From Equus caballus (taxonomy: Eukaryota; Chordata; Mammalia; Perissodactyla; Equidae): 64,000 nt of DNA. Positions 11,757-24,174 of the stretch are shown in pieces (within the stretch, counting starts at the first letter, position 1; each line of letters begins with the position of its first letter). Location: assembly GCF_041296265.1 (NCBI RefSeq), contig NC_091706.1:53246501-53310500 (forward strand), written 5' to 3'. The position numbers were made by a program, and so were the translations under genes. The notes under the pieces were generated by a model. That model ran no database searches, was not told where the DNA came from, and saw only the letters and a program-made list of their open reading frames with translations.

Positions 11757-11843
11757 CTATTTATACGGGATGGTCCTCCACCCTTTCTATTTCAGAGGAA
11801 TTTCCCACTTTCACTTTTCCCTTTCTGTTTTCATATGTCATGA
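11757..11843 (-). promoter_or_regulatory. IFN-beta copy A enhanceosome and TATA box
   Basis: Read on the minus strand, the order matches the human IFNB1 enhancer. PRDIV (ATGACATA, ATF2/c-Jun) is near 11835-11842. PRDIII and PRDI (GAAAACAGAAAG and AAGTGAAAGTGG, IRF3/IRF7) lie at 11807-11833. PRDII (GGGAAATTCC, NF-kappaB) is at 11797-11806. TATAAATAG is at about 11757-11765. The PRDI half is canonical. The base run around PRDIV (CATGACATATG) departs from the human AAATGACATAGG that copy B keeps. Confidence 0.92.
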
Positions 11844-11869
11844 AATTATTAGTAGTCCCCAAAACTCTT

Positions 11870-12780
11870 TTTCTTTAAGCTCCTAACTGCTTGATTTTAC
11901 ATAGATTAAGGGAAAAGATATACAAACTCTGATGATTTCTATGGTTTGTAAAGTTTCAGTGAATTAGTAAATACCAAAGGAAAAAGGAAGCCAAATCGTT
12001 TAGGACTCTACTATTACAGGGTTCTTGCATTTGGCAAAGTAGTTTTGTATTTTTTTCTTTTAGTATTATGAGATTTTTAGGGGAGTTCTTGGTATGAGAA
12101 TTTTCTTTTTCATAAGAATAGATTTAATTCCTGATTACACTATCACAAAACAATAAATATATGCAGTTTATGATTTTACAAAAGATACCTACTTTTTGTA
12201 TCTAATATCGGATAATGTTCAACTAAGTTGATCTGAGTGTTTTGTAGGGCCTTAACCATTACAGCAAGATGCCACATAGCTTTCTCAGCCTTATTTATTG
12301 CTTTATTTGGCAATCTCAATAATCTAGAGTATAAATGAAAACTGGGGATGAAGCCATAGCTCGAAGAAGACAAAATGAGTGTTAAAAGCTCATGTGTGAC
12401 CATTACTGAGGGCCAATGTGTTCTTACTTTGTACACATTTTTAGCATATCTAAATATCTGATTTTCCATTCCCATGCTAATAGATACCACATATTAGAAG
12501 GAGTTTTAGAAGGAAAATGGGAAGAAAAGAAATCAAGCAATGAGGGGATGTTCCCGTTGAGACAAATGATTCTGTCTCAATAGTTCTGAGGCCATTTTTT
12601 TTGTTAGAGTGTGGTAAGTGATTTTCATTAGAGAGGAATCAGTGAAAAATAAAATTATGATTTTTACCTCCTGTTTATAGAGGAAGGGAGACAAGTCATA
12701 CATTTTTTAGAGGTTTCAATAGAAAAATAAGTTCTATTAATTATGATATTTAAAGTAATTATTTTCAGTTTTTAGAAAAC
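11870..12780. other. Intergenic DNA upstream of IFN-beta copy A
   Basis: AT-rich sequence matched in copy B at about 49824-50715, but with many more differences and indels than the neighbouring blocks. No gene or repeat is recognised. Confidence 0.55.
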
Positions 12781-13330
12781 TATGCATTATCTTTCGACCT
12801 GAATTTCCTGAATCCCCATGTGTGCAAGGAACTGCACTATGCGCTGCTGAAGATTGTAATCCCACTCTCCTGGATCATACAGTGAAGTAGGAGAGAAAAG
12901 CATGAATCAACGAAATACACAAAAGTAAAATGCAGCACTGACAAGCGGTCCAGAGGAGAGGTTCGTGGTCCTGTGGGTTCCCATGCTCTGGGGACATAAT
13001 GTAGTGGGAGAGGTTAGAGAAGACTGCCCTCAGGGAGTGACACTGGAGGTGAAATCAGAAGGAAGGTCAGCTGGGAGTGCATGTGCAAAGATGTTTGGAG
13101 GGAGGATGCGTGGTAAGGGCAGAGGGCAGGACCGAAGGCCATTGCGACCCTGAAGTCAGAGAGTGGTCCGAGAGTGGTCTGAGATGAGGCCAGAGGGCAG
13201 GTGGGAGCCACAGAGCACAGGGATTGTGAGGCGTGTTAAGAAGGTTTTCTTTACCCTAAGAGCAGTGGAGGCCATGAAAGTGTTTTAGGCAAGGTGGAGT
13301 AGCTTCATTAGGTTTTGGGGAAAAAACACT
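12780..13330 (+). repeat. Old interspersed repeat, family not assigned
   Basis: The segment has the pattern of a common mammalian repeat: a tgcaaggaactg-like start, then a block ending in ccagagggcaggtgggagcc, and a phrase near 13240-13290 about ttaccctaagagcagtggag. A second, more diverged member seems to lie at 35275-36060, split by an ERE. The copy B counterpart is 50715-51250. I do not assign a family. Confidence 0.5.
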
Positions 13331-15930
13331 TTCTCTACATTAAACGCAATAAATAATGGAGGGAGGGCAGATGGACGCAGGCAGAACAGTTGGGGGATTT
13401 ACCAACATGTTAGACCAGGAGGCTAGTGGTGGAGGTGAACACACTCATTTATGTGAAACCTCTCATTTCCTGACAACATCAGGTTCAAACGCTTGAAGAA
13501 ACTCTCCATCATTTTACAGCAGGCTGCATCAGTTCTGTTGGTTCTGATGATTTCCGTATACGCTTAATGCTGAGGACATTGCTTCTATTGCACCAGATTG
13601 AAGTAGAGGCTGAAAGAATCTGGCTAAATGTGGATTTATAAACCGGGAGCAACCCTGAGCTCCAGGTTTCCCGTCATCAATAGCTCTCCTGTCTTCTGAC
13701 CTTTACAGTATGCTCCACCTATCTCCCCAATATCCCTCCATTCCTGTTCCTTCTTCGTTGGCTGTGTGTCATCTGCTCTCCCCAGAAGGACTATCTATTG
13801 GTGGTGTCAGAAGTTTTCCTGAAGAACGGCTTGTGCTTGAGCTGCACCGACACAATGCCTGCTGCGTGGGGCGGAGAGGAAGCAGCTTATCTTTCCTTCT
13901 AAATTAGGGGAGTGGGAAAGCTACCAGTGTCATTCTTTCAAATGAGAGAAGAGTATCGAGAGTTGAAATGATGGAGGAAACAATCCAAGAATATGAGGAG
14001 AAGATTCTGGCAAAGTGGCAGTGGTAACTGTGTGGATTTGGGTTTCCCTGAGTCCCCACACAAAAACAGACACTGTGACTAGATAGAAACCAAAACCCCA
14101 CTTAACGTACAAAGTGGGTGACATGAACCACAAAACGCAAGCAGATGAGGACAAACCACCAATTGCCACAAGATCTGCTTGGTAGTATCCTGATGTGGAG
14201 AAAGCAGAGGAAAGCAATGGTCCTGAGAACCCCAAATAGCCGAGAGGTATTTACTGGAAAGCCATCCGGGCTAGCTTGAGAACAGCAGCTGAAGCTGGGG
14301 GTGATTTTGCCCAACGCAATAGCTGGTGAGTGTGAGGGGCCTCGGCAAGTTCTGAAAGCAGTGAACTGGTCTAGGATACAGGTAATTTTCAAACCAACCA
14401 GGCACAGCTCCCTTTGGGAAAGGGCCCTCCACTGAGGGGAAACTGCTAGAGGTGGAATCAAATTTGAGCAGGATAGAATCAACAGAGACAAGGAAAGAAG
14501 GCCAGACCAGTGGGGGGGACAACTCACCGAGCAAGCCACCATGTTCCTGAACACGTCACCAAAGCAACCGAAGAGGGAGCTCTGTCAGGTAGAAGAACCA
14601 CTGAACGACTTCTAGAAGTCAGGAAAAATAAGCTCCTATAACATCGAACAGCAGCATAGGAGGAGGACTCAGTCTCACACAAAGTTAGTGTTAGAGGAAG
14701 GAGAGGAAGGAGCAGAATCAGATCTCCACAGATCGTGAGAATACACCAGGAACACAGTCAGCACAATACAGACCAACATTTTAACAAGGTGTTACCAAGG
14801 AGTTTGATAACATTAAGAAATGTTATTAAACAACATAAATCAGAATGAGATGAATTCAGAAATGAAGTAACATATGAAAGAAATGTTTAGAAATAAAAGA
14901 AAGAAACTCAATTTCACTGAAAAGTTCTAGTCATGAGAAATGAGAGGATTTGGGGAAATGTGGCACCAGAGAGGAGCTTCAAGCTAGAGAAATCTCAGCA
15001 CCTGGAGCCACTTTACCACAGAGCAGGGTGTGGACGGAGGGGCATCATCTTCAGGAAATGGAGATGGGTCAACGTTATATAATCCATGTCACGTTACAGG
15101 GAGCTCGTTATAAGGTAAAATGACCAAAATCGAGAAGAAAATTTGGGTATTTTCAATATCACATTGGAGTAAGGAAGACCTTTCTCAACAAGATATAAAA
15201 CCCTGGAACTAAAATAGAAAATAGTGATAAATATGAGCATAAACACCTCATGAATTTCAGGATGGCAAAAAATAAAGTCAAAGTAGAAGAGCAACATCAG
15301 AAACAGTGTCCACACACAACAAGAAAGGGATAATTGTCTTCGTGGAGAAACAGCCCCTAAAACTAATAGAAAACTATGCAATAGAAAACATTAAAATAGC
15401 CAGATAGCAGGACAAGACATATAAGGGCCAACAAAGATATGAGAACCTGCTGGATGTTGTTAAGAAATGGGAATCAAACTAACAACGAAGCAGCCAATTT
15501 TCCCTAAAAGGCTTTCCAAGGGCATGGACAAATAGTATTCTAATATATACTGAATGAACGCATAAACTTTTTAGAGAGTGGGGAAGATTGTATTTTCAAA
15601 CGTGTCCAGAACAATATCCCATCCCACGTGATAATCTACAGTGTTCTTTGACTCTCGACCCATCAAGAGGTGGGGTCTGTGTCCCTCCTCTAGAATTGGG
15701 GCAGAATTCTGTGGTAGAAGCAATGTTGTGTAATTTCGGAGGCTGGGCCAAGAAAGAGAATGCAATGTCTACTCTGTGAGCTGGAACTCTTGCTCCTGAA
15801 GCTGTCCGCCACCATGTAAGGGGTCCAACTGCCCTGCACCTGCCAGGCTGTGAGAGAGCCCAACCCAGCTCGCAGGGAAAGACCACGTGGAACTTGGCTA
15901 TATATTTCCAAGTTTTAAATTTCAAGCAAT
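13330..15930. other. Non-coding DNA, nearly identical in copy B; possible HAL1-like part
   Basis: No gene is seen. Matched at about 51250-53860 with very few differences. The part 14560-15000, with runs like gaaatgaagtaacatatgaa, resembles the sense strand of a HAL1 or L1 first open frame leading into the L1-type 3' end at 15930. This naming is tentative. Confidence 0.4.
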
Positions 15931-16840
15931 GAAATTATCCCTTTAACTTGCAATCCGACTGCTAGGAATTTACCTATGGATATTCCTGCTGAAGTATGTA
16001 TATGCATGTACATATGTGTGTGTATATATTATACAGTATATGTTCTATCAACATTTATGAATGTTCAGTGTAGTAGTGTCATAGTAAAAAAGAGAAATTA
16101 AGTATCCATCAGTAGAGAATCAGTTCAGTAATAGTATGGAACACACAAAATGGAATACTGTATAGCCATTAAAAAGTAAGATCAGCAGATATGGACCTAT
16201 ACACCAGATATATTTATTCAAGAGAGTAATACACAAAATAATATATGGCATTATCATTTGTCTTATAAGGTGCTAGAAAAATATCCATATTAAATTTGGA
16301 TACGTGCCTGTAATTTCTTCTCTGGGCACGTTCACTCGTGTATTGTCGGTAGTTCCCCTAGGGGAGAATGCTGAGCGTGAGGATGCAGCAAGGAGGAAAA
16401 TCCTTTCCCTTTTCACTTTGTCCCTGTAGAACTGTTTGTACATGGGTTTTTCCCTATGATAAAAAGATAACTGGAAGATAGGATAATTAGTCATTTTCGT
16501 AAGTGAGTGCACTTTGTTTGAAAGAATTTAAGGTGTTACTAAAGTTTTAACCTTTCTTTTGTTTTATCCACATTCAAAATTTTTTCAATAATGAACATCT
16601 ATTATTAGAAAATAAAAAGCACGCAGTTATTCAAAATCAGGACGTAAAATTGTACGTAAAATGCAGCTATGTAAAAATATGTAGAGAAAAAATTAATGAA
16701 AGGAAACATATCAACATTTTAATTGTGGTTATGTTGGACTTGCAAAACGAAAGGGTGATTTTTTTTTTCTTTATGTAGTTTTCCAATTTTCCACCAGTGA
16801 ACATGTTCTTTAATTACAGATTAATCAACACTAAAAAAAG
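15930..16840 (+). mobile_element. L1 or HAL1 3' end, sense strand
   Basis: A LINE-1-type 3' portion on the plus strand: tgctaggaatttacctatgg, then caaaatggaatactgtatag with ccattaaaaagtaagatc, and a tail with gttttccaattttccaccag near 16780. A TG/TA-rich patch lies at 16005-16045. Copy B has it at 53860-54770 almost unchanged. Confidence 0.75.
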
Positions 16841-17124
16841 AGCCAATGAGCCCCCAGTCTTTCTGGTTATTCGGCTTCTTCTGTGGGTTTCACTTTCTCT
16901 TGCCTTTGACCTTTGCATGCGAGCTCTGCACAGAACCTCAGCCATCACATGGGTCCATTGGTCTCAGGGGATGGAGGTCATCCGAGGAGTGTGGTCACGG
17001 GGGCCTGGTCCTCCAGAGAGACTTGCACCCTAGTGTACAGCTGACCTCTCTGGTGTGACAGGGGGACCTCCTCATCCTCCTCACATCCAGTGGCCTCTGA
17101 TGCTCCATGCTGATAGAGGCCATT

Positions 17125-17350
17125 ACCAAATGGAATGAAAATAATAGTGGTGGCAGTAGTAACAGCAGTGTTAGTTACCATCTATTGAGAGCTCACTAGA
17201 TGCCATTCTCTGAAGAATCCTCATAGTAAGCACTTGAGATGGGTATTGTCATCTTCATCTTATAGAAGAGGATACTGAGGTTCAGAGAGGCTAAGTAATG
17301 TGCCCAAGATGCACACAGCCAATGAGATGGGTGGATGGCATTGAAAGCTC
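17125..17350 (+). repeat. MIR SINE
   Basis: Clear MIR with gtattgtcatcttcatctta, aggatactgaggttcagaga, ggctaagtaatgtgcccaag and a tail. The copy B counterpart is 55052-55277. Confidence 0.88.
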
Positions 17351-17586
17351 TGCTTTTTCCTCTGTATCACAGTTAGAATACGAAGCAGACCAAGCCGGTG
17401 CCTTCAGATAGGTCTGTGGTGCCAACCGTGGTGGTGACGGTGACTCTCAAAGGAAAAAGGAATGACCTGATAGGAGGATGAGGGGCCCTCAGTGCGCCGG
17501 GTGCAGGGAGTCTGCCTGAAGCAGCGGGGTGACCACCACAGGCAGAGGCGGCTGTGTGAAGGTGACACGGTGGAGGGCAGTCTCCA

Positions 17587-17868
17587 TCAGCGCTGTGCAA
17601 CAGAAATATAAGGCAAGCCGCAGAACCAATTTAAAATTGTGTAGTAAAAAGAAACAAGTTAATTTTAACAGTGTATTTTAGTTAACATCTCCAAATAGCA
17701 TCATTTCAACATGGAATCAACATAAAATTATTAGTGAGATAGTTCCATTCTTCTTTTTCATACTCTCTTCAAAATGTGATGCATATTTTTCCATTGGTAG
17801 TACAGTTCCTTGGACTAGTCGCGTGTTCTACAGGCCCCAGGTGGTGAATGGCTACCATAATGGCCGGC
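17587..17868 (+). mobile_element. Short DNA transposon relic with terminal inverted repeats
   Basis: Left end agcgctgtgcaacagaaata and the reverse complement of the right end (gctgtgccggccattatggt) form degenerate inverted repeats of a common non-autonomous DNA transposon. The interior is AT-rich (cattttccattggtagtac-like). Copy B at 55514-55810 keeps about 18 bases near 55571-55590 that copy A lacks. From here to 18590 nothing else is recognised. Confidence 0.6.
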
Positions 17869-18589
17869 ACAGCTCCAGAGGGAGGGATCAGCACGAACAG
17901 AGCCCGGAGAATGGACACATTTGCAAGGAGCAAATAGAAGGAACTTCCAATCGTGGACAGGCTGAGTGTTCGGAGTCAAGGGGGTTGAGAGTGGACAACT
18001 CAGCCTGAGATGTGCTGCGGAGGCTCTTGAATGCCAGTGGAGCCTTGGTCCTCAATTCAAGAAGATTCTTGGGCAGAGTGGACTAGAGTCGCGCCCGGTT
18101 CTTTTTGTCAGTGAGCAGGGGTCATTTAAGCAGGTGGTGGGCTGGTGAGCGTCATTAAGAAGGGCAATCAGCCTCTGCACTAGGAGGCTGCCAAGGTCAG
18201 TCTTCTGCTGAGGCACACACATTCATTCATTTATTGAATAAATATTTATTAATCACTACACAAAGAAAAACGGTGAATCTTGTCATTTTATTGGGGTATT
18301 TTTAAAATGTCTCTCAATAAAATATTACTGTTGGCTGATGGTATGCATGCACATTCTTTCTGAGGTGTATTCCAACGTATTTTATGCCTTATTGTTGTTA
18401 CAATTATGAATGAAATGATTTTTTCACTACATTTTCTAATTTAGAATAGGACTAACTTTTCATTCCACACATCCATATATATGGAAGTTGCTAATTCTGA
18501 TTTTGTATCCGAAAAACTTTGTAAACACTATGTCTAAAAGGTTTTGGTTGATTTTTCAGATTTCTAGATAAACAAATACATTAAATTCA

Positions 18590-19325
18590 AGTTAATAACT
18601 TAAAGGACTCAAAATAGCAAGTGTGATGACAACATGGAGCAAGAAAGACTCTCATCCATTCCTGTTTGGTGTGTAAATTTGTCCAACCACCTTGGGAAAC
18701 ATTAAGGCCGTCTCTAGCAAAGGTGAAAATCTGCATAGCCTATGACCCAGCACCTACGTTCTTAGGAATTACCCTGGAAAAAATCAGGTAGATATGCCTC
18801 AGGATATATGTACAAAAATATCCATTGCAGCACTAGTCATAATAGTCCCAAAGTAGAAACATCCCACATAGCCCTTAAAAGTTGTATGGATAAATATATT
18901 GTAGTGCATGCATGTAAGAGGATCATAAATAACAACTCAAATGAAGAACTACAACTATATGCACAAACAGGGATAAATCTTACAAACGTAATGGTGAGCT
19001 AAAGAAATCAAGCTCAAAAGAATACATATTCCGTTTACATGAAGTTGAAAAACAGGAAAACTAGACTGTAGGATTTAGGGTAAAATTATAAAGGAGAGAG
19101 AGGAAGCGATTCCCATACAACTGGATACAGCAGCTCCCTGTAGTGAGGAGGGATGGAAGAGGGGCACGTGGGGTGGTGACGGTGGTGAGGCTTCCAGAAT
19201 GCTGCAAAATTTGGTTGTTTTTATTGGTTGGTGGTTACATGAGTATTTGCCTTAATTATTCATTAAAATTTATACTTCTCTTTTGTGCATTTTTGTGGAT
19301 ATTTATGTTTCCCAATAAAAGAAGA
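18590..19325 (+). mobile_element. L1 3' portion, sense strand
   Basis: An old LINE-1 3' part: ccaaccaccttgggaaacat, cctatgacccagcacctacg, ccattgcagcactagtcata, then a tail ending in cccaataaaagaagattaat. The copy B counterpart is 56535-57260. It does not code. Confidence 0.8.
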
Positions 19326-19544
19326 TTAATAAACAAGAATCCAAGCTGTGCATGCATACTTTTAATTAAATCTGTCAGCTGATAATCCTGAACAATATCA
19401 ACCACAAGAGTATAATGTTTTCCCATACTTATGTTTCTAAATTATTATGAAAACCATCAGAATTGGAAAATAGGTAGAAGATGAACAGAAATTCAAACTC
19501 ACTGTGGGCAGTGAGTATCATTTCAACCTTGTATGATGACGATG

Positions 19545-20205
19545 TGTATGAGTGGTTCTCAAAGTGTAGTCTGAGGGCCCCTGGGGTTCCCAGGCACTTG
19601 CAGAGGTCTTCAAGTTCCTCCATTTCCAACTACAAGACTGTGTGAGCCTGAATTTCCTTGAAAAATTGAAACAAAGCTACATAACCCAACACATTGATTG
19701 CAGAGAAGATATGAGAACCCAATTGTCTTCTATTAAGCCAGACATTAAAGAGATTTGCAAAACTTCAAAACGTTTACATTAATTTTTTTGTCTTAGAAAA
19801 TGTAGCTGTTTTTCATAAAAATGAGTTTTTGTGTTAAGATGTAAAGCGTTTATCTTTGCTATTTGTAGAAGAATAAATATTTAAAACATTCTCAGTTTTA
19901 GTTTCTGACATGGCAAATATCAATAAATATAACTCCCATAAAGACAATCTCTTTGTGTGTCTCAATAAATTTTTCTTTTTGGTGTCCTGAGCTAACATCC
20001 ACTGCCAACCTTCCTCTTTCTGTATGTGAGCCGCCACCACAGCATGGCCACTGACAAAGGAGTGTTGGAGGTCCACGCCCAGGAACCAAACCCTGGCCAC
20101 TGAAGTGGAGTGTAATGAACTTAACCAATGGGCCGCCAGGGCTAGCCCTCAATAATTTTTAAGAGTATGCATAGGTCCTGAGAGTAAAGCATTGGAAAAC
20201 TGCTG
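19545..20205 (+). mobile_element. hAT DNA transposon relic, 3' part
   Basis: The strand begins with a ttctcaaagtgtagtctgag end and then encodes a degraded hAT C-terminal dimerisation motif; copy B still reads EDMRTQLSSIKPDIKEIC. It ends with caataatttttaagagtatg followed by a gagtaaagcattggaaaac end. It is an internally deleted member of the same family as 36085-37320, which I recall as a Zaphod or Tip100-type element. An ERE SINE sits near its 3' end. Shared with copy B (57495-58145). Confidence 0.7.
19975..20148 (-). mobile_element. ERE SINE inside the hAT relic, shared by both copies
   Basis: A shortened ERE on the minus strand (tgagctaacatccactgcca at the left, gggctagccc at the right). 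It is flanked by ctcaataaattttt (19961-19974) and ctcaataattttt (20149-20160), an imperfect target-site duplication. It is present at the same place in copy B (57921-58096), so it predates the duplication. Confidence 0.88.
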
Positions 20206-21944
20206 ATGTTGATAAGATTTGCATGTATCTTTTTGGGTGGCTAATTGAGGATGAGTATTATGGGTTCCTAATAACGTTAATCTCTTTCTTCATTGGTTGT
20301 TCTATTCAAACCACAGAAAGAGGAATGTGGTATTTTCCCCAGCCTTTGGTAGAAGGTGTGGTGTGAGATTATACTGGAGTAAAGTCCACTGGAAAAGGAT
20401 GAGGATGGGAGGAAATGAGGACACAAGAAAGGAGAAAGAATTTGGTTCAGAAACAGTACTGTCCACAATCATAAGTGAGCGGTAATCTCACCAAAATCCC
20501 TGGAGAAGTTTTGCTGGATAATGTGGAGAGTTCCTATGACACTGAGGAACCACATGGAGAAGCCTGTATTCAGGGTGAGGGAAGAGTCTGTCTTCCCCAG
20601 TCTTCTACCTGCTGTCTCTCTCTCCTCCTCACTCAGCGCCTGAGGCTGATTCTGCCCAGGCTGGGGTTTCCCTGTAACCACAAGGCAGCAGCTGGTGATG
20701 TAGTGAATATACCTACAGGCCACCAACCTGGTGTGAAGACGCAGGATGTGTAGCTAAGATCTATGGGAACCTGGTTTCAGACTCTTTCTTATTCTTTTTC
20801 CATTTCCCGCATCCCAAATGTCTCCTCAGCCCTTTGAGGAGACTCATTCCTGAGTTTCCTCCTGGTCCCCTGGGGATCCAGCAGGGACTAGGACACTGTG
20901 CTGAGGGTCCTGCCTAACTCTTGCTAACTGCGCCCCTCCTCCAATACAGACACACAACCAGAGGGTCCTACACTCTGCACCCCCTGCAACACTGGGAATG
21001 CTCCCATCAACAGGTTGGTGGCCCAGGGACACACAGAGGCTGCCTGCCCAAAGTCTCCCACCATTTGCTGCCAGGCCTGCTAGACACTCCAGACTGGTCA
21101 TCTCAGATATGGAGGCGAGTCCGCACCAAGCCTGGATTTACTTTCTCTTAAGATCCCAGGCCGTTCTCTGAACTGGACTTATTTAATTCTCACAACCCCT
21201 CTTAGGGGTAGTTTGAGCCAGGCCTAGGGTTGAGAAGAGAATTAAAGGGCAGCACAGTGACAGCAGCTGCTGAATAAGCATCAGCTCCTTCCCTCTGCTA
21301 ACACGTGGGCGTGTCTTATTGTCTGTTTTCTGTGTGAATTTCCTGTCTCTGAAGCAGTTTCTGGATCGTCTTTAAAGTGAAACAGCCTAAAGCAAAACCT
21401 TCTACACAGTTACAACTTACAATTTAATTTCATTTTATTATATCATCGGGCATTACATAATGAACTAGAGGATGCAGAAAGAACAATGAGCTTCATGCAA
21501 CAAATGAAAAGGAAACTAAAAGTAGGTTGTCAAACTAGATCTGAAGAACAAGGCTGGGCTTCCCCTCTGGCCTGGTGGCTTGGCTGAGTGGTGCGCACGG
21601 GATCTTCTCAGAGCAGGGGATTCTTCTGGCTGCCTGTCAAGATGCCTGTGTTATTCTCCTGGAAACTTTTAGCTCCTGAACTTGAGGGAGAACCAGAAAA
21701 CCAGTGGAGGAAGGTGTGTCCTCGTAGGCAGCTGGTGTGTGTGCCAAGAAGAAATGGCTCTGTCTAGAACTCCAGGTTATTTGCTGTGGCTCGCTTGGCC
21801 CCGTCATCTCAGTGAATGGCTATTTCTCCTCTTGCTTGTGCAGTGGTTGAGCTGGCACTAAAAGTCTCCTGGACATTTGTCTGGGAACCACCTCATCTTC
21901 CTGTCCATGGACCTAGAACTCAGGGAATAATCTTCTAGCCAGAT
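20206..21944. other. Non-coding DNA
   Basis: Matched in copy B at about 58146-59910. Short open frames exist on both strands but are not kept in length between copies. No motif or repeat is recognised. Confidence 0.5.
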
Positions 21945-22100
21945 TTCAATAGAAGAGCTGCCATGGAAGGAGCACTTACTCAGGGCCAGGTGCCATTCTG
22001 AGCATGTTACAGAAATTACAGCAATCCTCACCGCAGTTTTATGAGGTGGTCCTAGGATTATCTTAATCTTACAGATAAGGAAACTGGACACAGCGAGGTC
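21945..22100 (+). repeat. MIR SINE
   Basis: MIR pattern: gagcacttactcagggccag, ttctgagcatgttacagaaa, and cttacagataaggaaactgg. The copy B counterpart is 59910-60065. Confidence 0.8.
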
Positions 22101-22339
22101 TCTTTTCCTTTCCTCTGTTAAGAAATTTAACCATTTTATTCGAAAACATTGGGCTCCAAGTTTTAGCAGAAACATTCAGGGAATGGTGTCACTTTCCGAT
22201 CTCTCATTTCTAGAACTGTTGTAAGGAGGGAAACTTGATCTTGTTCCAAGCTCTTATTTGTTATTCATTTCTCAGTTTTATAAAATGTCCAATTTTGCCA
22301 ACTCTTTGATTTAGCTCTTGCTTCCAAATGGCCTGCACA

Positions 22340-22640
22340 TCTCTGGCCGTTCTCCCCTTGTCCAATTCTATTCACGCCTTTCCATATCCATCTATTGGTT
22401 CTAAAGTACCAATGATTTGGTGTCTCTTCATTTACCACCCCCCGTGCCCATGGCTCTTTGCAAATACAGCACTTCCATTAGAACACCTACCATTCTTTTC
22501 TGTACTTGGTAGTTTATTTCATCTGTCTCCTCCAGGAGATTAGACTTTCTGAGTCTGAACTTCGCATCCACAGTCATTAGCACAGTGTGTAGCCCTGGTA
22601 GGAACTTAAGTATTGTTTACTGAATAAATAATGTGCTAGG
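22340..22640 (+). repeat. L2-like 3' end
   Basis: The tail gattagactttctgagtctg, cattagcacagtgtgtagcc and gtattgtttactgaataaat has the pattern of an L2 or MIR3 3' end. The copy B counterpart is 60300-60605. Confidence 0.6.
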
Positions 22641-22956
22641 AATATGTGCTTTATGAGCTTCTGACTGTCAAATTGCAAGGGGTTGTCTCAGCACTATGTG
22701 TTCAGAGTTCTTTTCGTAAGTTCTCTTGACAAGAATTGGAGCACCTGCTCTACCCATGAGCACATTAATAGGCCATGTGGACAAAGGAAAGAAAGTCAAA
22801 TTCAAAATAGAAGATAAACTGTTTTGAGAAAACTTAAATATTGTTTTAGCCATGTTTAGCCTCAAGGCCTGAGGGTCTGCCTGCTACTTCTTAGTCTCTT
22901 TTCTGCAGCGTTGCATCCAAAAGCATAGAAATCCAACATCAAAAGTCTTTGAAGAG

Positions 22957-23185
22957 AAGGGAGTGTCCCCGTGGCCGAGTGCTTAAGTTCGCACGCTCTG
23001 CTGCAGGTGGCCCAGTGCTTCATTGGTTCGAATCCTGGGTGCGGACATGGCACTGCTCATCAAACTATGCTGAGGCAGCGTCCCACATGCCATAAGTAGA
23101 AGGACCCACAACGAAGAATATACAACTATGTACCAAAGGGCTTTGGGGAGAAAAAGGAAAAAAATAAAATACTTAATAAAAAAAA
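22957..23185 (+). mobile_element. ERE SINE, private to copy A
   Basis: ERE head (gtccccgtggccgagtgctt), B-box-like ggttcgaatcc, body and A-rich tail. Target-site duplication of about 14 bases: aagtctttgaagag (22943-22956) and aagactttgaagag (23186-23199). Copy B at 60906-60919 has one uninterrupted copy, an empty site. Confidence 0.94.
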
Positions 23186-23199
23186 AAGACTTTGAAGAG

Positions 23200-24170
23200 C
23201 AATATCGGTCTTCACTGGTATGCCTTAAAGAGACAGCCAAGTTGGAAAGTACATCGTAAAACTATTCGGTAAAACATTTAGTTCCTGTTTTAGGAGGGCA
23301 TGGGAAGAGATGGAAAAGTATTCAATTTATTTTACAAGGCTGTTACAACCTTGATAACAAAGTCAGAAGAGAAAATCATACGACATTCTTACCTATAAAC
23401 ATGAAGATAAAAATACCATGTTAACAATTAGCAAATCAAATCCAAAGGTGTATTATGCTTAAATAACTGGAGTTTTCGTGGAAGATTATGAAAATTCAAG
23501 AAAGAAAATCTGTTCATGTAATTCACCATGTTAATATGTAACAAGGAGGAAATCCAAACACTAATCTCAACAGGTGCCCCCGGACTCTGCTTTAATTAAA
23601 AAGCTGACCTAAGCCTAGTGAGGCTTGAAGAAAGAGCTTAAATCTGATCAATATTATTTTATCTATCAGGAATGCTTTCTGTTATAAGTAACAGACAACT
23701 CCGTTAATAGAGGCTAAAGTAATGAAGGCAGGTGCCTATCCCAATGTGGAAGGCTGTAGGGTGACGGTTGTAGGGTTCAATCAGCAGGTCAAAGCTGTGA
23801 GTGTGCTGGACGTGCATCTCGGGACTCTCTTGGTCTCTTGCTGATGGGCACAGGACAGCTACACCAGCCCCAAGCATCACATCCCTACAAGGGCGTCCCC
23901 AGTAAGAAGAGAGGAATATGAGCTAAAATCCTCTCGAGAAGACCCCAACAGATTCCCCGCAAATCTCATTGTTTGGAATTGTGTCATATGACTCTATCGA
24001 GCTTTATTTGTCTCACCATCCCCACTTTGATTCTAGACTTAGGCCTAAAGTGGCTGGAGAACCTGTAAGAATAAGACACAGGGACCATGCTGTTTTTCAA
24101 ACGGGAAGCTAATTGCCCAACACCCACTTTTCCAGCTGGTTTGAAATGCCACTTTTAATTATGTGCAAAG
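23200..24170. other. Non-coding DNA, with an unassigned repeat
   Basis: Matched in copy B at about 60920-61900. The part 23660-24060 starts like a common interspersed repeat (ctgttataagtaacagacaa), but I cannot name the family. No gene is seen. Confidence 0.45.
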
Positions 24171-24174
24171 TTCC

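Noticed and set aside
14102-14554. A 150-codon minus-strand frame with a nearly identical partner at 52030-52482.
   Set aside because: Conservation is explained by the very low overall divergence of this block. Overlapping frames are equally conserved, and composition suggests the antisense of repeat-derived DNA.
15690-15925. Paired minus-strand frames conserved at 53499-53852.
   Set aside because: A frame of 109 codons in A becomes 117 in B through an indel, and different frames overlap. It lies in the highly identical tract, so no coding signal can be inferred.
16005-16045. A TG/TA-rich patch that could be read as a microsatellite or Z-DNA site.
   Set aside because: It is short and imperfect, lies inside an L1-type tail, and is the same in copy B (53935-53972).
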